Source: Luteolibacter yonseiensis
Lineage (GTDB): Bacteria > Verrucomicrobiota > Verrucomicrobiia > Verrucomicrobiales > Akkermansiaceae
Assembly: GCF_016595465.1 (NCBI RefSeq)
Contig: NZ_JAENIK010000008.1
Location: forward strand, 62,001 to 126,000
Length of the DNA stretch: 64,000 nucleotides
Reading direction: 5' to 3'
Part shown: in pieces, positions 45,834 to 54,355 of the stretch
Layout: every line of letters begins with the position of its first letter
How positions within the stretch are numbered: the first letter of the stretch is position 1
Position numbers and translations under genes: made by a program
The notes under the pieces: model-generated
Database searches by the model: none
What the model was told of the DNA's origin: nothing
The model's input: only the letters and a program-made list of their open reading frames with translations

Positions 45834-46291
45834 ACCCCGCCACCGTTCCCATCCTCTGCGGCGCCGCTCTCGCCGCCATCTCGGCAGCCGGTGCCAGCCA
45901 CTGGTGGTCGGTGAATTCCTTCATCGCCGCCACCCATGGAAAACCCGCGATCCGGACCTCCCCATCACCAGCAGTGGAACCCGTCGCACCCGCCTCACCC
46001 GCCGCCATCGCCCGTCACAACGGAGCACCGCCTGCCGACGATTCGCAGAAGCGGTTTTTCGAGACCCTCGTCAAACGGATGGAGAACCTCCAGAACCAGA
46101 ACCGAGACCTGCTGGACCAGATGGCGGAGACGAACCGGGATGTCATGAAACTGGAATTCAGGGTGGACACGCATTCCGAATCGTTCCGCCCGATGCCGGT
46201 GAGCGACGACCGGCCGGACATGAGTCTGGACAATAGTCCGGGCGTGCTTCCCCCGCGTGCCGAAATCGTGTTTCCTCCGAGCGATGAATAA
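45830..46291 (+). CDS. Small membrane or secreted coiled-coil protein
   Basis: 153 residues with an N-terminal hydrophobic segment (VPILCGAALAAISAAGASHWW), a Pro/Ala linker and a coiled-coil at about 73-115 (FFETLVKRMENLQNQNRDLLDQ then MAETNRDVMKLEFRV) in which heptads are clear. It ends with an unstructured tail. Unrecognised. Its stop overlaps the next gene by 8 bases. Confidence 0.55.
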   Translation: MNPATVPILCGAALAAISAAGASHWWSVNSFIAATHGKPAIRTSPSPAVEPVAPASPAAIARHNGAPPADDSQKRFFETLVKRMENLQNQNRDLLDQMAETNRDVMKLEFRVDTHSESFRPMPVSDDRPDMSLDNSPGVLPPRAEIVFPPSDE

Positions 46292-47126
46292 TCTCCTCCA
46301 CACCAGAGTCATGAACGGCATGACCTCATGCCTCCGCATCCTCGTGCTCCCGTTCCTCGCAATCGCCCCGCTCGCCGCCGCCCCCGCCTGGCGGTCCGAG
46401 CTGACCACCTCCGTTCCCGGTTCATTCCCCATCCCCGCCCCCACCAGACTTGAACTCCGGGTCAGTTGGAACGGCATGGTCGATGCGGGAAAGGTCCGCA
46501 TCGAGTTCGCCCCGCAGGACGTGAAAAAGGCGGGCAGTTATGTCATCCGCTCCTCCGCGTCGAGCCTCGGCCCCGCCGAGGTCTTGTTCCCTTACAAAAC
46601 CAGCTTCTGGTCCGAGCTCGTGCCCGACACGCTGCGTCCCCGCTTTTTCCAATCCCTGGAAGATGACAAAACCGAACACGTCACCACCACGATCCGTTAT
46701 TTTTCCGACAGGGTCGAGTGCGGCAATGTCACCAAGCAGATCAAGGACGGCTCCTCGAAACAGAAGGACCGGGTCTTCACCAGTTCCCCGGTCTTCGACC
46801 TGTTCTCCGCCATGCTGCACGTCCGCAGCCAGAAGCTGGATGACGGGGACCGCTCCACCCTCGTCATCCATCCTTTCGAGACCCCCTATCTGTTGCGGGT
46901 GAAGGTCGTGGGCCGCGAGGTCCACAACGGACGGAATACGATCCGCCTGACGCTCGGCATGCGGAAGATCGACCGCAAGACAGGGGAGCTGCAGCCTTAT
47001 AAAAAACTCAAGCAGGATGCCACCCTCTGGCTCAGCGACGACGCCGAGAGAATGCCCGTCGAGCTCCGCGCCGCGGCCTTCATCGGTGATATCCGTGTCA
47101 CCCGCGTGCTGCTGGAGCACCCGTGA
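46284..47126 (+). CDS. DUF3108-like exported protein
   Basis: 280 residues from ATG 46284; MNGMTSC at 46311 is an alternative. A signal peptide ends near LAAAPAW. The rest resembles DUF3108 proteins: beta-rich, with LRVSWNGMVDAGKVRIEF, then a middle EHVTTTIRYFSDRVECG and a late KLKQDATLWLSDDAERMPVELRA close to the end, the usual closing motif of the family. The molecular role of DUF3108 is not known to me. It is translationally coupled to the previous gene and is the last accessory gene before the two glycosyltransferase-like genes. Confidence 0.65.
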   Translation: MNNLLHTRVMNGMTSCLRILVLPFLAIAPLAAAPAWRSELTTSVPGSFPIPAPTRLELRVSWNGMVDAGKVRIEFAPQDVKKAGSYVIRSSASSLGPAEVLFPYKTSFWSELVPDTLRPRFFQSLEDDKTEHVTTTIRYFSDRVECGNVTKQIKDGSSKQKDRVFTSSPVFDLFSAMLHVRSQKLDDGDRSTLVIHPFETPYLLRVKVVGREVHNGRNTIRLTLGMRKIDRKTGELQPYKKLKQDATLWLSDDAERMPVELRAAAFIGDIRVTRVLLEHP

Positions 47127-47152
47127 TTCCACTTCCGCCATTCCTTTCCCGC

Positions 47153-48916
47153 ATGTCATCACTCGTTTCCAACAAACCCCGGCCACAGGACCTCGCAGGT
47201 CTGGCATTCATTCTTCTGCTGGTGATCGCATGCAGTTGGCCGGGGATGCATGCCCCGCTTTTCACGGATGACATCCATCAGTTGGAACGATCGAAAGGCC
47301 TGGTTTCCTGGGCCGACTTCTGGGGCACGGATGTCTTCGGCTATTACCGGCCGGTCAAGAACGCTCTGTTCAAACTACTTGTTCCGCTGGAGAAAAATCC
47401 CGTCGCATGGCACTGGGTCGGGCTGGCCTGCTACCTCGCCGCGACCGTCGCGGTCCACCGCATCGCCACCATCTGCCTGGGTGCCGGGTTGCCTGCGCTG
47501 CTGGCGTGCTGCCTGTGGGCGCTGAGCCCGAGTTGTGTTTCCACGGTCATCTGGCTCAGCAGTGCGAACATCAGCATCGGCATCGTCCTGTTCGCCCTCG
47601 TGGTTCATTTCCACGAATGTTCCGCCACCCGGTCCTCGCTCCGGATCTTCATCTTGTGCGGCGTCTTCTTCGCGCTCGCCCTGCTTTGCTACGAGTCCCT
47701 CATCGCCATCCCGGCCCTGCTCTTCATCCGGGATCTGCAACAACGCCGGATCGGACCGGATCGCGGGACCGTCATCCGCTACGCCGGCTACGCGCTGGTC
47801 GCCCTCGCATTCCTGATCGTCCGCCATCAGTTTTCGGCAAGGGCCATCGGCGGCGACAACCTGAACCCGGGATTCCAACCGGACACGAAAGCATACCAGA
47901 TGATGCTCTCCGCCCCTTGGTTCCTGTGGCGGCATTTCCTGATGTGGGCGTTTCCCTTCGGCACCATCGAGCTGCTGGGGAGCTACTCGTGGTTGAAATC
48001 CGCTCCGGCCGCCTCGCTGGTGTTCGGCTGGGTGTTCCTCGCCACCTTGATCGCCACCGTATTCCTGACCTGGAAGCGTTTCCCCGCCGTGGGGTATGGC
48101 ATCGCGTTTTTCATTCTCGCCAGCATGCCCTCCGGGAACTTCCTCCCTTGTTTCAACGGGCCGATATACGATGTGTATGTCACCATTCCCTCGATCGGGC
48201 TGGCCATCGCCGTGGCGGCGGCATGCGCGTCTCTCGTCCGGCAGTTCCTGAACCGAAGGCGGGAAGCGGCGTCCGGTGCCGTGGCATTTCTGGCGGTGCT
48301 GTCTCTCCTGCTGATCTACCGCCTGCCCGTGTGCGGCAGCTATTTCCGGTATTGGTCCGGCGTCTGGGGGAAGCCGGTGGAACTGATGCTGCTGACCGCC
48401 GAAACCAGGCCGCTGCAATACCAGGCCAAGGGGTTCGCCACCATCCTCCTTCTGGGCGAAGGCTTCATCGGCCAGGCGGAGACCCTCGCCAATGAGGTGG
48501 TCTCCGAGGCACCATGGATCCCCACGGCGAAGCTGACGCTGGCCCGCATCGCAGCCTATCGCAAGGAGGACCGGAAAGCGGAGGAAATCTACCGCCGCCT
48601 CCTGGGCTCGCCGAGGGAAAGCATGTTCATCAAGGACTCGGCGAAGCTGGAGCTGGCCGACATTCTCGCCAAAACCCCCGCCACCCGCGAAGAGGCCGCC
48701 CAACTCTGCCGGGAGGTTCTCATGCAACGAAAGGCCGATCACACGCCCGTCGCCGTGGCACTCCTCGCCTCGATCTACAAGGATCAAGGCAACCCGGCGA
48801 AGGCCATCGCCACGCTTGAGAGGGGGCTGAAACTGCACCCCGGTGACAAGCGGCTCGCCGGGTTGCGGCAGGCCTACAACCACCCGTCATCCGATCCTCC
48901 CCCGGAAAGGAACTGA
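47153..48916 (+). CDS. GT-C-like membrane protein with C-terminal TPR
   Basis: 587 residues from ATG 47153; GTG 47123 would overlap the DUF3108-like stop by four bases and is also possible. About eleven membrane helices lie between residues 10 and 420. The first outer loop contains LFTDDIHQLERS and FGYYRPVKNALF, with the acidic pair typical of GT-C glycosyltransferases. The last 150 residues are TPR-like (LARIAAYRKEDRKAEEIYRRLL, then IYKDQGNPAKAIATLERGLKL). This matches predicted membrane O-glycosyltransferases with TPR tails. Position after the pilus genes suggests it may glycosylate pilins or exported proteins; unproven. Confidence 0.68.
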   Translation: MSSLVSNKPRPQDLAGLAFILLLVIACSWPGMHAPLFTDDIHQLERSKGLVSWADFWGTDVFGYYRPVKNALFKLLVPLEKNPVAWHWVGLACYLAATVAVHRIATICLGAGLPALLACCLWALSPSCVSTVIWLSSANISIGIVLFALVVHFHECSATRSSLRIFILCGVFFALALLCYESLIAIPALLFIRDLQQRRIGPDRGTVIRYAGYALVALAFLIVRHQFSARAIGGDNLNPGFQPDTKAYQMMLSAPWFLWRHFLMWAFPFGTIELLGSYSWLKSAPAASLVFGWVFLATLIATVFLTWKRFPAVGYGIAFFILASMPSGNFLPCFNGPIYDVYVTIPSIGLAIAVAAACASLVRQFLNRRREAASGAVAFLAVLSLLLIYRLPVCGSYFRYWSGVWGKPVELMLLTAETRPLQYQAKGFATILLLGEGFIGQAETLANEVVSEAPWIPTAKLTLARIAAYRKEDRKAEEIYRRLLGSPRESMFIKDSAKLELADILAKTPATREEAAQLCREVLMQRKADHTPVAVALLASIYKDQGNPAKAIATLERGLKLHPGDKRLAGLRQAYNHPSSDPPPERN

Positions 48917-48959
48917 CCCACATCCATCTCACCAACCAGCTATCCCTTAAGCTATCCCT

Positions 48960-50000
48960 ATGAACCCGAAAACCGCCCTTGTCGTCACCAGCATCTCCGC
49001 TCCCAACCCGGTCCTCAGGTCCCTCGCCGCGGGAGCCATCTCCCATGGATGGGACTTCATCGTCGCCGGCGACACCAAAAGCCCGCCCGGCTTCGTCCTG
49101 ACCGGCTGCCATTACCTGACCGTGGAACACCAGCAGGCCGGCATCCATGAACTCGGCAGGCTCTGCCCGACGCGCTCGTACGCCCGCAAGAACATCGCCT
49201 ACCTGGAAGCCATCGCGCGCGGTGCCGAGGTCATCGTCGAGACGGATGACGACAATTTCCCACGGGACTCCTTCTGGCAGCCGAGGAATCCCATCGTCGC
49301 CTGCCGTCCGGTGAACCATGACGGCTGGGTGAACGTATACGCCTATTTCTCGGAAAACTTCATCTACCCGCGCGGACTGCCCCTCGACCGGTCGCGCGAC
49401 ACGCCACCCGCGCCCTCCGGGAAACAGCTGATGGACTGCCCGCTGCAACAGGGACTGGCGGACGACAATCCGGATGTGGACGCGGTCTACCGCATGTTGT
49501 TTCCACTGCCGTTCGTCTTCGACAAGGATGTGGAACCCGTCGCCCTCGGAGAAGGCGCGTGGTGTCCCTTCAACAGCCAGAACACCACCTTCTTCAGGAA
49601 GATCTTCCCGCTCCTCTACCTGCCCGCGCATTGCAGCTTCCGCATGACGGACATCTGGCGCAGCTTCGTGGCCCAGCGCGTGCTCCACCACCTCGGTTAC
49701 CCTGTCATGTTCCACGGCAGCACCGTCTGGCAGGAGCGGAACGAACACAGCCTCCACCGTGATTTCTGCGACGAGGTCTCCGGCTATGTGAACAACGATG
49801 AAATCCGCACCGCCCTGATGGACATCACGTTCGAGGAGGACGCGGACATCCACCAACTGCTCGTCCGCTGCTACGCCTGCCTCATCGAGAAAGGCTGGGT
49901 GGGCAGGGAGGAGGAAGCCCTGCTGGACGCCTGGATCCGTGACCTGAAAAGCATGGAAAAGCACATCCCCTATCAGGAGTGTCGCGCCGGGGCCGCCTAG
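48960..50000 (+). CDS. STELLO-like glycosyltransferase (DUF288)
   Basis: 346 residues. VVTSISAPNPVLRSLA at the N-terminus, YARKNIAYLEAIARGAEVI with ETDDDN at about 96-101, and FNSQNTTFF with MTDIWRSFVAQR later are the pattern of the STELLO/DUF288 family of glycosyltransferases. The DDDN acids probably bind the metal and sugar nucleotide. No membrane helix is present, unlike the plant STELLO proteins. It lies 43 bases after the GT-C/TPR gene; a direct repeat of AGCTATCCCTTA lies just before the ATG. Sugar and acceptor are unknown. Confidence 0.78.
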   Translation: MNPKTALVVTSISAPNPVLRSLAAGAISHGWDFIVAGDTKSPPGFVLTGCHYLTVEHQQAGIHELGRLCPTRSYARKNIAYLEAIARGAEVIVETDDDNFPRDSFWQPRNPIVACRPVNHDGWVNVYAYFSENFIYPRGLPLDRSRDTPPAPSGKQLMDCPLQQGLADDNPDVDAVYRMLFPLPFVFDKDVEPVALGEGAWCPFNSQNTTFFRKIFPLLYLPAHCSFRMTDIWRSFVAQRVLHHLGYPVMFHGSTVWQERNEHSLHRDFCDEVSGYVNNDEIRTALMDITFEEDADIHQLLVRCYACLIEKGWVGREEEALLDAWIRDLKSMEKHIPYQECRAGAA

Positions 50001-50021
50001 ACGGCGGAAGTCGGGTCCAAA

Positions 50022-50046
50022 CGCCACCAGGCCTTGCCTGATGGCG
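50022..50046 (+). terminator. Imperfect hairpin after the STELLO-like gene
   Basis: CGCCACCAGGC (50022-50032) pairs with GCCTGATGGCG (50036-50046), 11 positions with one C/A mismatch and a 3-base loop. No T-run follows, so it may be a 3' end or rho-associated structure rather than an intrinsic terminator. It sits 22 bases after the STELLO-like stop. Confidence 0.4.
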
Positions 50047-50071
50047 CAAGTGCGGCTACTGGTTTGGCATC

Positions 50072-50800
50072 ATGATGAGCTTCAAGGTTCTCACACTCTC
50101 GCTGCTGGCGATGCTTCCGCTCGCCGCCTTCCAACTGCCCGCAAATTCCTCCCAATGCCTCGTCGGAACCTCCGATGGCTGGGACAGCTCCAACGTCACG
50201 CTCACGCTCTACCAGAAATCCGGTGGCGCGTGGAAACCCGTCTCGACACCATGGAAGGGACGCCTCGGGAAAAGCGGCCTCGTCTGGGGGAAAGGCATGA
50301 GTCCCGTGCCCCCGGGAGTCCGCACCAAGAAAGAGGGCGACAACCGCTCGCCCGCGGGCGTGTTCGAGATCGGCGGAGCATGGGGATACGACACCACCAT
50401 CAAAAAAAATCCGGGCCTGCCCTACCGGCAGGTCACCTCCCGGGATCTCTGGGTGGAGGACCCCGCATCGCCCCAGTATAACAAGAACGTCATCCTCGAC
50501 CACGAACCGTCCACGGACTGGGAGAAGAAACAACAGATGAAGCAGGATGACGCCGCGCATTCCCTCAAGCTTTTCATCGCCCACAACGCCCCGCCGGACG
50601 TCACTCCCGGTGCGGGTTCATCCATCTTCTTCCACATCTGGCGGCGCGACGGAGCATCCCCCACCGCCGGCTGCACCACCATGGAAAAGACGAAGCTCCA
50701 GTGGCTGATCTCCCAGATGGATCCCGGGAAAAACCCGGTTTACGTGCTCCTGCCGAAAGCGGAATACGCGAAATACAAGATCGGCTGGAAACTGCCGTGA
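50072..50800 (+). CDS. Secreted L,D-transpeptidase-like protein
   Basis: 242 residues with a signal peptide (MMSFKVLTLSLLAMLPLAAF). YkuD-family motifs: RSPAGVFEIG at 92-101, and the catalytic run FFHIWRRDGASPTAGCTTM with H188 and C201. The last motif reads TAGCT rather than SxGCxR, as in the YkuD subset with a long insert. It would act in the periplasm on peptidoglycan or anchor proteins. Unlike the first L,D-transpeptidase domain in this window (5116-6249), it has an export signal. ATG 50072 and 50075 are both possible starts. Confidence 0.85.
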   Translation: MMSFKVLTLSLLAMLPLAAFQLPANSSQCLVGTSDGWDSSNVTLTLYQKSGGAWKPVSTPWKGRLGKSGLVWGKGMSPVPPGVRTKKEGDNRSPAGVFEIGGAWGYDTTIKKNPGLPYRQVTSRDLWVEDPASPQYNKNVILDHEPSTDWEKKQQMKQDDAAHSLKLFIAHNAPPDVTPGAGSSIFFHIWRRDGASPTAGCTTMEKTKLQWLISQMDPGKNPVYVLLPKAEYAKYKIGWKLP

Positions 50801-51008
50801 TGTGAAGGACGAAGGCCTTTCCCTCTCCCATGAGGTGCGCGAGATCACCCCAAACAAGTCCGCGCCTCCCGTGATTTCAGACATTGGCAGGTACGTGTAT
50901 TGGGAAGTGATCCTGAGACGGATGGCTCGAAGGCCGGACGCCATTTTTTCGATGGCTGATGCGGTGACAATAAGTTCGCAGCCACCCGTTTCCCGCCTAC
51001 GCTCATGA
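50801..51008. other. Intergenic region, nothing recognised
   Basis: 208 bases between the L,D-transpeptidase and spermidine-synthase-like genes. A short ORF (50802-51008) is open but reads as random sequence. No clear promoter, hairpin or RNA is visible. Confidence 0.3.
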
Positions 51009-51731
51009 ATGAAGCCGCTGTTTGAAGAACTGGATTTCCGGAAAACGCCTCTGGGCGATCTCATCCTGCGCCGACGGCGGATGACGATGTTGGACGATCT
51101 CATCGTTTACGAAGTGCTGCTGGGAAACGGCTATCTCATGTCCAGTTTGTTTCATGAGGTGGAAGTGGCGTTGGCGGATCTCGGCCTGGCGGCGGTGGGT
51201 GGTGAAAAATTGGATGTGGTTGTCGGCGGACTGGGCCTCGGCTACACGGCGGTCGCCGCGCTGAAGGATACGAGGGTTGCGGAGCTGCTGGTGGTGGACG
51301 TGATGGCCCCGGTCATCGAATGGCACGAGAAGGAGATGGTGCCGCTGGGTAAGACCCTTAACGACGACTCGCGCTGCCGGTTCATACATGGCGACTTTTT
51401 CGCACTCGCGGCGGCGCCCGAGGTCGGATTCGATCCAACGCGGGCCGGACGGAAATTTCATGCGGTGTTGCTGGACATCGACCACTCGCCGCAAAAACTG
51501 CTGCACGAAGGAAACGCCGGATTTTACAGCGAGGACGGATTGCGCCGTCTCGCAGGGCAGTTGCATGAGGGCGGGGTGTTCGCGTTGTGGTCCGACGATG
51601 CGCCGGATGAGACATTTCTGAAGTATCTGGTGGAAGTCTTCGGCGATGCGATCGCGCATGTCGTGAAATTTCCCAATCCATTGCTGGAGAAAGAATCGGA
51701 AAGCACGGTGTATGTGGCCCGTGCGGAATGA
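51009..51731 (+). CDS. Spermidine-synthase-like SAM-dependent protein
   Basis: 240 residues. The Rossmann methyltransferase-type core holds VVVGGLGLGYTAVAAL at 70-85, VVDVMAPVIEWH with the ribose-binding Asp near 97, and AVLLDIDHSPQKLLH near 150. This matches the spermidine-synthase fold and its SAM/dcSAM site, but the polyamine-binding residues are not evident, so the substrate is open. Its stop codon lies in the first copy of the palindromic repeat. No speA/speD-type gene is nearby. Confidence 0.72.
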   Translation: MKPLFEELDFRKTPLGDLILRRRRMTMLDDLIVYEVLLGNGYLMSSLFHEVEVALADLGLAAVGGEKLDVVVGGLGLGYTAVAALKDTRVAELLVVDVMAPVIEWHEKEMVPLGKTLNDDSRCRFIHGDFFALAAAPEVGFDPTRAGRKFHAVLLDIDHSPQKLLHEGNAGFYSEDGLRRLAGQLHEGGVFALWSDDAPDETFLKYLVEVFGDAIAHVVKFPNPLLEKESESTVYVARAE

Positions 51732-51747
51732 ATACCGCGGCTCCCGG
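51723..51747. repeat. Palindromic repeat, copy A
   Basis: GCGGAATGAATACCGC then GGCTCCCGG. It matches copy B at 52052-52075 over 23 of about 25 bases, in the same orientation, 329 bases apart. Its inner part is a near-palindrome (one mismatch). It contains the stop codon of the spermidine-synthase-like gene. Confidence 0.6.
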
Positions 51748-52050
51748 AGGAGGCTCTCATCCGTTACAATGAGAAACCGGCGGGAATCGTTGCGGGGGGC
51801 TCGCGATTCACACCGGTTTTTCTCGATCGGGGGGATTTCTGTTCCTTGGGGGGATCTGTTTTTCGGGGGGCTTGGGGGGATCTCCGTTTGCTTGCCCGGG
51901 GGTGGGCTTGCTTGCGGCGACGGGAATAGAGATACCTGATTTCAGGATGCTTTCCTAGTGCGTGATCGCGTGTACGGGATCGCGGGATGGGCGTTCCATC
52001 GGGTGGGGACTCCCCGCGGTGAGTAGGGGGAACAGGGTTGGAGCCGTTCG
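51748..52050. other. G-rich intergenic block with five G6 tracts
   Basis: About 300 bases without a gene. Runs of six G occur at 51794-51799, 51829-51834, 51848-51853, 51865-51870 and 51874-51879, followed by GGGGGTGGG near 51898-51906. Four of them (51829-51879) are separated by 13, 11 and 3 bases. GATCT follows two of the tracts, hinting at local duplication. The block could fold into a G-quadruplex on the plus strand and ends before gltX. Confidence 0.55.
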
Positions 52051-52075
52051 CGCGGAATGAATTCCGCGCTCCCGG
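52051..52075. repeat. Palindromic repeat, copy B
   Basis: CGCGGAAT (52051-52058) and ATTCCGCG (52061-52068) form a perfect 8-bp palindrome with two central bases, then CTCCCGG. The ATG within it (52057) is in frame with gltX, but this lies upstream of the true start and belongs to the repeat. Confidence 0.6.
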
Positions 52076-52113
52076 TGCTGGACGCGGGAGAATCCTCCAT
52101 CTACACGTCGCGC

Positions 52114-53424
52114 ATGACCGTCCGCACACGCTTCGCTCCATCGCCCACCGGCTACCTCCACGTCGGCGGGGCGCGCACCGCATTGTTCAACTGGCTCTTC
52201 GCCCGCAAGCATGGCGGCGTGTTCGTGCTGCGTGTGGAGGATACGGACGAGGCACGGAACACGGATGCCGCGCGCCAGGCGATCTTCGACGGCATGAACT
52301 GGCTGGGCCTCGACTGGGACGAGGGGCCGCAAAAAGGTGGGGACTACGGGCCTTACTATCAAAGCGAGCGCAAGGAGATCTACGACGCGTGGTTCGCGAA
52401 ACTCGTGGCGGCGGACCGCGTTTACGAAGACGGAGGCGCGTGGCGTTTCCGCTTCGAGCGCAAGCCGGTGACCATGAACGACCTCGTCTGCGGCGAGGTC
52501 ACCATCGACTACCGTGACGAATCCAACACTCCCGACATGGTGGTGAAACGCTCGGACGGTTCCTATGTCTTCCACTTCGTGAATGTGGTGGACGACCTGG
52601 AAATGGAGATCACCCACGTCATCCGTGGCGAGGATCACCTGATGAACACGCCGAAGCACCTGCAGCTCATCGAGGCGTTCGGTGGCAAGGCTCCTCAATA
52701 CGCGCACATCCCGCTCATCCTGAATCCGGACGGATCGAAGATGTCGAAACGCGACGAGGGTGCGGCGGTGGGAGACTACCCGCGCCAGGGATTCCAATCC
52801 AGCGCGGTGGTGAATTTCATCGCGTTGCTGGGCTGGAATCCGAAGACGGAGCAGGAGATCTTCACCTTGGGAGAACTGGCGGACATTTTCACCTTGGAGA
52901 ACGTCAACCGCGCTCCGGCGCGGTTCGACATCGAGAAGTGCAAGTGGGTGAACCAGCAACATCTCCTCAATGTCAGCGTCGAGGATTTCGCGGCTGCGGC
53001 GAAGCCGTTCGTCGAAGCGGAAGGTCTGCCGGTTTCCGACAACTACGTGGCGGTGATCGCCGCGGTGAAGGAAAAGGTCCGTTTGCTTGGCGATGTGCCC
53101 GCGGCGGTGGATTTCCTGCTCAAGGACGATTTCAGCAACGACGATGAAGCCGTCGCGAAGGTTCGCGGAAACGCGGCGGCGGGCGGACTTCTCGCAGCGC
53201 TGGCCACCGCTTTCGAATCCATCACCGAGTGGTCCGCGGATGCGGCGAAAGCGGCGCTGGCGGAAACCGCGACCGCCGCGGGAGCGAAGGCCGGGCAACT
53301 GATGTTCCCGCTGCGCGTCGCGCTGACGGGCCGCGGCCATGGCCCGGATCTGGGCGATGTGCTGAACCTGCTGGGCAGGGGCCGCTGCGTGAAACGCGTC
53401 CGCGATTTCGCAGGCATCCTCTGA
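52114..53424 (+). CDS. gltX: Glutamyl-tRNA synthetase
   Basis: 436 residues from ATG 52114 (MTVRTRFAPSPTGYLHVGG). The class I HIGH motif is HVGG at 16-19 with FAPSPTG before it; the KMSKS loop is KMSKRDEG near residue 209. The C-terminal anticodon-binding domain is present and ends GRCVKRVRDFAGIL. At 436 residues it is somewhat short of the usual 470 or so. It charges tRNA-Glu (and perhaps tRNA-Gln). I rejected the ATG at 52057, which is part of a repeat and would add 19 unlikely residues. aroE follows after 12 bases. Confidence 0.95.
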   Translation: MTVRTRFAPSPTGYLHVGGARTALFNWLFARKHGGVFVLRVEDTDEARNTDAARQAIFDGMNWLGLDWDEGPQKGGDYGPYYQSERKEIYDAWFAKLVAADRVYEDGGAWRFRFERKPVTMNDLVCGEVTIDYRDESNTPDMVVKRSDGSYVFHFVNVVDDLEMEITHVIRGEDHLMNTPKHLQLIEAFGGKAPQYAHIPLILNPDGSKMSKRDEGAAVGDYPRQGFQSSAVVNFIALLGWNPKTEQEIFTLGELADIFTLENVNRAPARFDIEKCKWVNQQHLLNVSVEDFAAAAKPFVEAEGLPVSDNYVAVIAAVKEKVRLLGDVPAAVDFLLKDDFSNDDEAVAKVRGNAAAGGLLAALATAFESITEWSADAAKAALAETATAAGAKAGQLMFPLRVALTGRGHGPDLGDVLNLLGRGRCVKRVRDFAGIL

Positions 53425-53436
53425 TTTTTTCCACGG

Positions 53437-54336
53437 ATGAAACACGTCTATACCATCGATGATCTCGCCTCGCGCGAGCTGCTGGACGCCGGAGCCGGCA
53501 AGCCCGCGAAGCTGGCGGTGATCGGCCATCCCATCGCCCATTCCGCCTCGCCCAAGATGCACCAGGCGGCGCTGGACGCGTTCGGCATGGACCTGCGCTA
53601 CATCCGCCTGGACATCGAACCGGGACAGGTGGGCGAGGCGTTTTCACGCATGCGCGCGCTGGGATTCATCGGCTGCAACGTGACGGTTCCGCACAAGCTG
53701 GAGGCGATGGAAAACTGCGAGGTGCATCCGGACGCCATGGCGCTTGGCGCGGTGAACACCATCCGCTTCGATCAGGACGCGACCCGTGGATTCAATACCG
53801 ATGGGCCGGGTTTCGAACAGGCGGTGCGCAATGAATTCGAAGTCGAACTTTCTTCCCTGGCCACCGCCATCTTCGGGGCGGGAGGAGGGGCCGGCCAGGC
53901 GATCGCCACACAGGCGTGTTTGCGTGGAATAGCAAGACTGCTGCTGGTGAACCGCACGGCGGAAAAACTCGGGCCACTGGTGGAACGGCTGCGGCTCATT
54001 TCCCCCCGGACGGAAATCACCGCGATTTCCTTCGGTGATCCGCAGCTTGCCGGGCATTGCCTCGGCTCGGACCTCATCGTGAACACATCATCAGTCGGTT
54101 TGAAAGCAGACGATCCCTCCATCCTTCCTGTGAATTGCCTGAGAAAGGATCACCTGGTTTACGATACCATCTATCAGCCCGCCGTGACCCCGCTGCTGGC
54201 CTTGGCGAATGCCGCCGGATGCCGGACCACGAACGGGCTTTCCATGTTGATCAACCAAGGGGCCCTCGCCTTCCAGCATTGGTTTCCCGGCACGGAGCCC
54301 CTGCCACACATGACGCGCGCGCTGCGGGCGGAGTGA
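53437..54336 (+). CDS. aroE: Shikimate dehydrogenase
   Basis: 299 residues. Substrate-binding SASPKMHQAALD, catalytic Lys in NVTVPHKLEAM, Asp in FNTDGPGFEQ, the NADP-binding GAGGGAGQAIATQA and NRTAEK, and late DTIYQPAVTPLL match AroE. It has an unusual 25-residue N-terminal extension (KHVYTIDDLASRELLDAG) before the first core strand. The enzyme reduces 3-dehydroshikimate to shikimate for aromatic synthesis. It shares a transcript with gltX (12-base gap) and ends 19 bases before the convergent 378-residue protein gene. Confidence 0.94.
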   Translation: MKHVYTIDDLASRELLDAGAGKPAKLAVIGHPIAHSASPKMHQAALDAFGMDLRYIRLDIEPGQVGEAFSRMRALGFIGCNVTVPHKLEAMENCEVHPDAMALGAVNTIRFDQDATRGFNTDGPGFEQAVRNEFEVELSSLATAIFGAGGGAGQAIATQACLRGIARLLLVNRTAEKLGPLVERLRLISPRTEITAISFGDPQLAGHCLGSDLIVNTSSVGLKADDPSILPVNCLRKDHLVYDTIYQPAVTPLLALANAAGCRTTNGLSMLINQGALAFQHWFPGTEPLPHMTRALRAE

Positions 54337-54355
54337 TTTCCACACCGTCCCACGG

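Noticed and set aside
52057..52113. gltX start at ATG 52057
   Set aside because: This ATG belongs to a palindromic repeat; the synthetase N-terminus begins at 52114.
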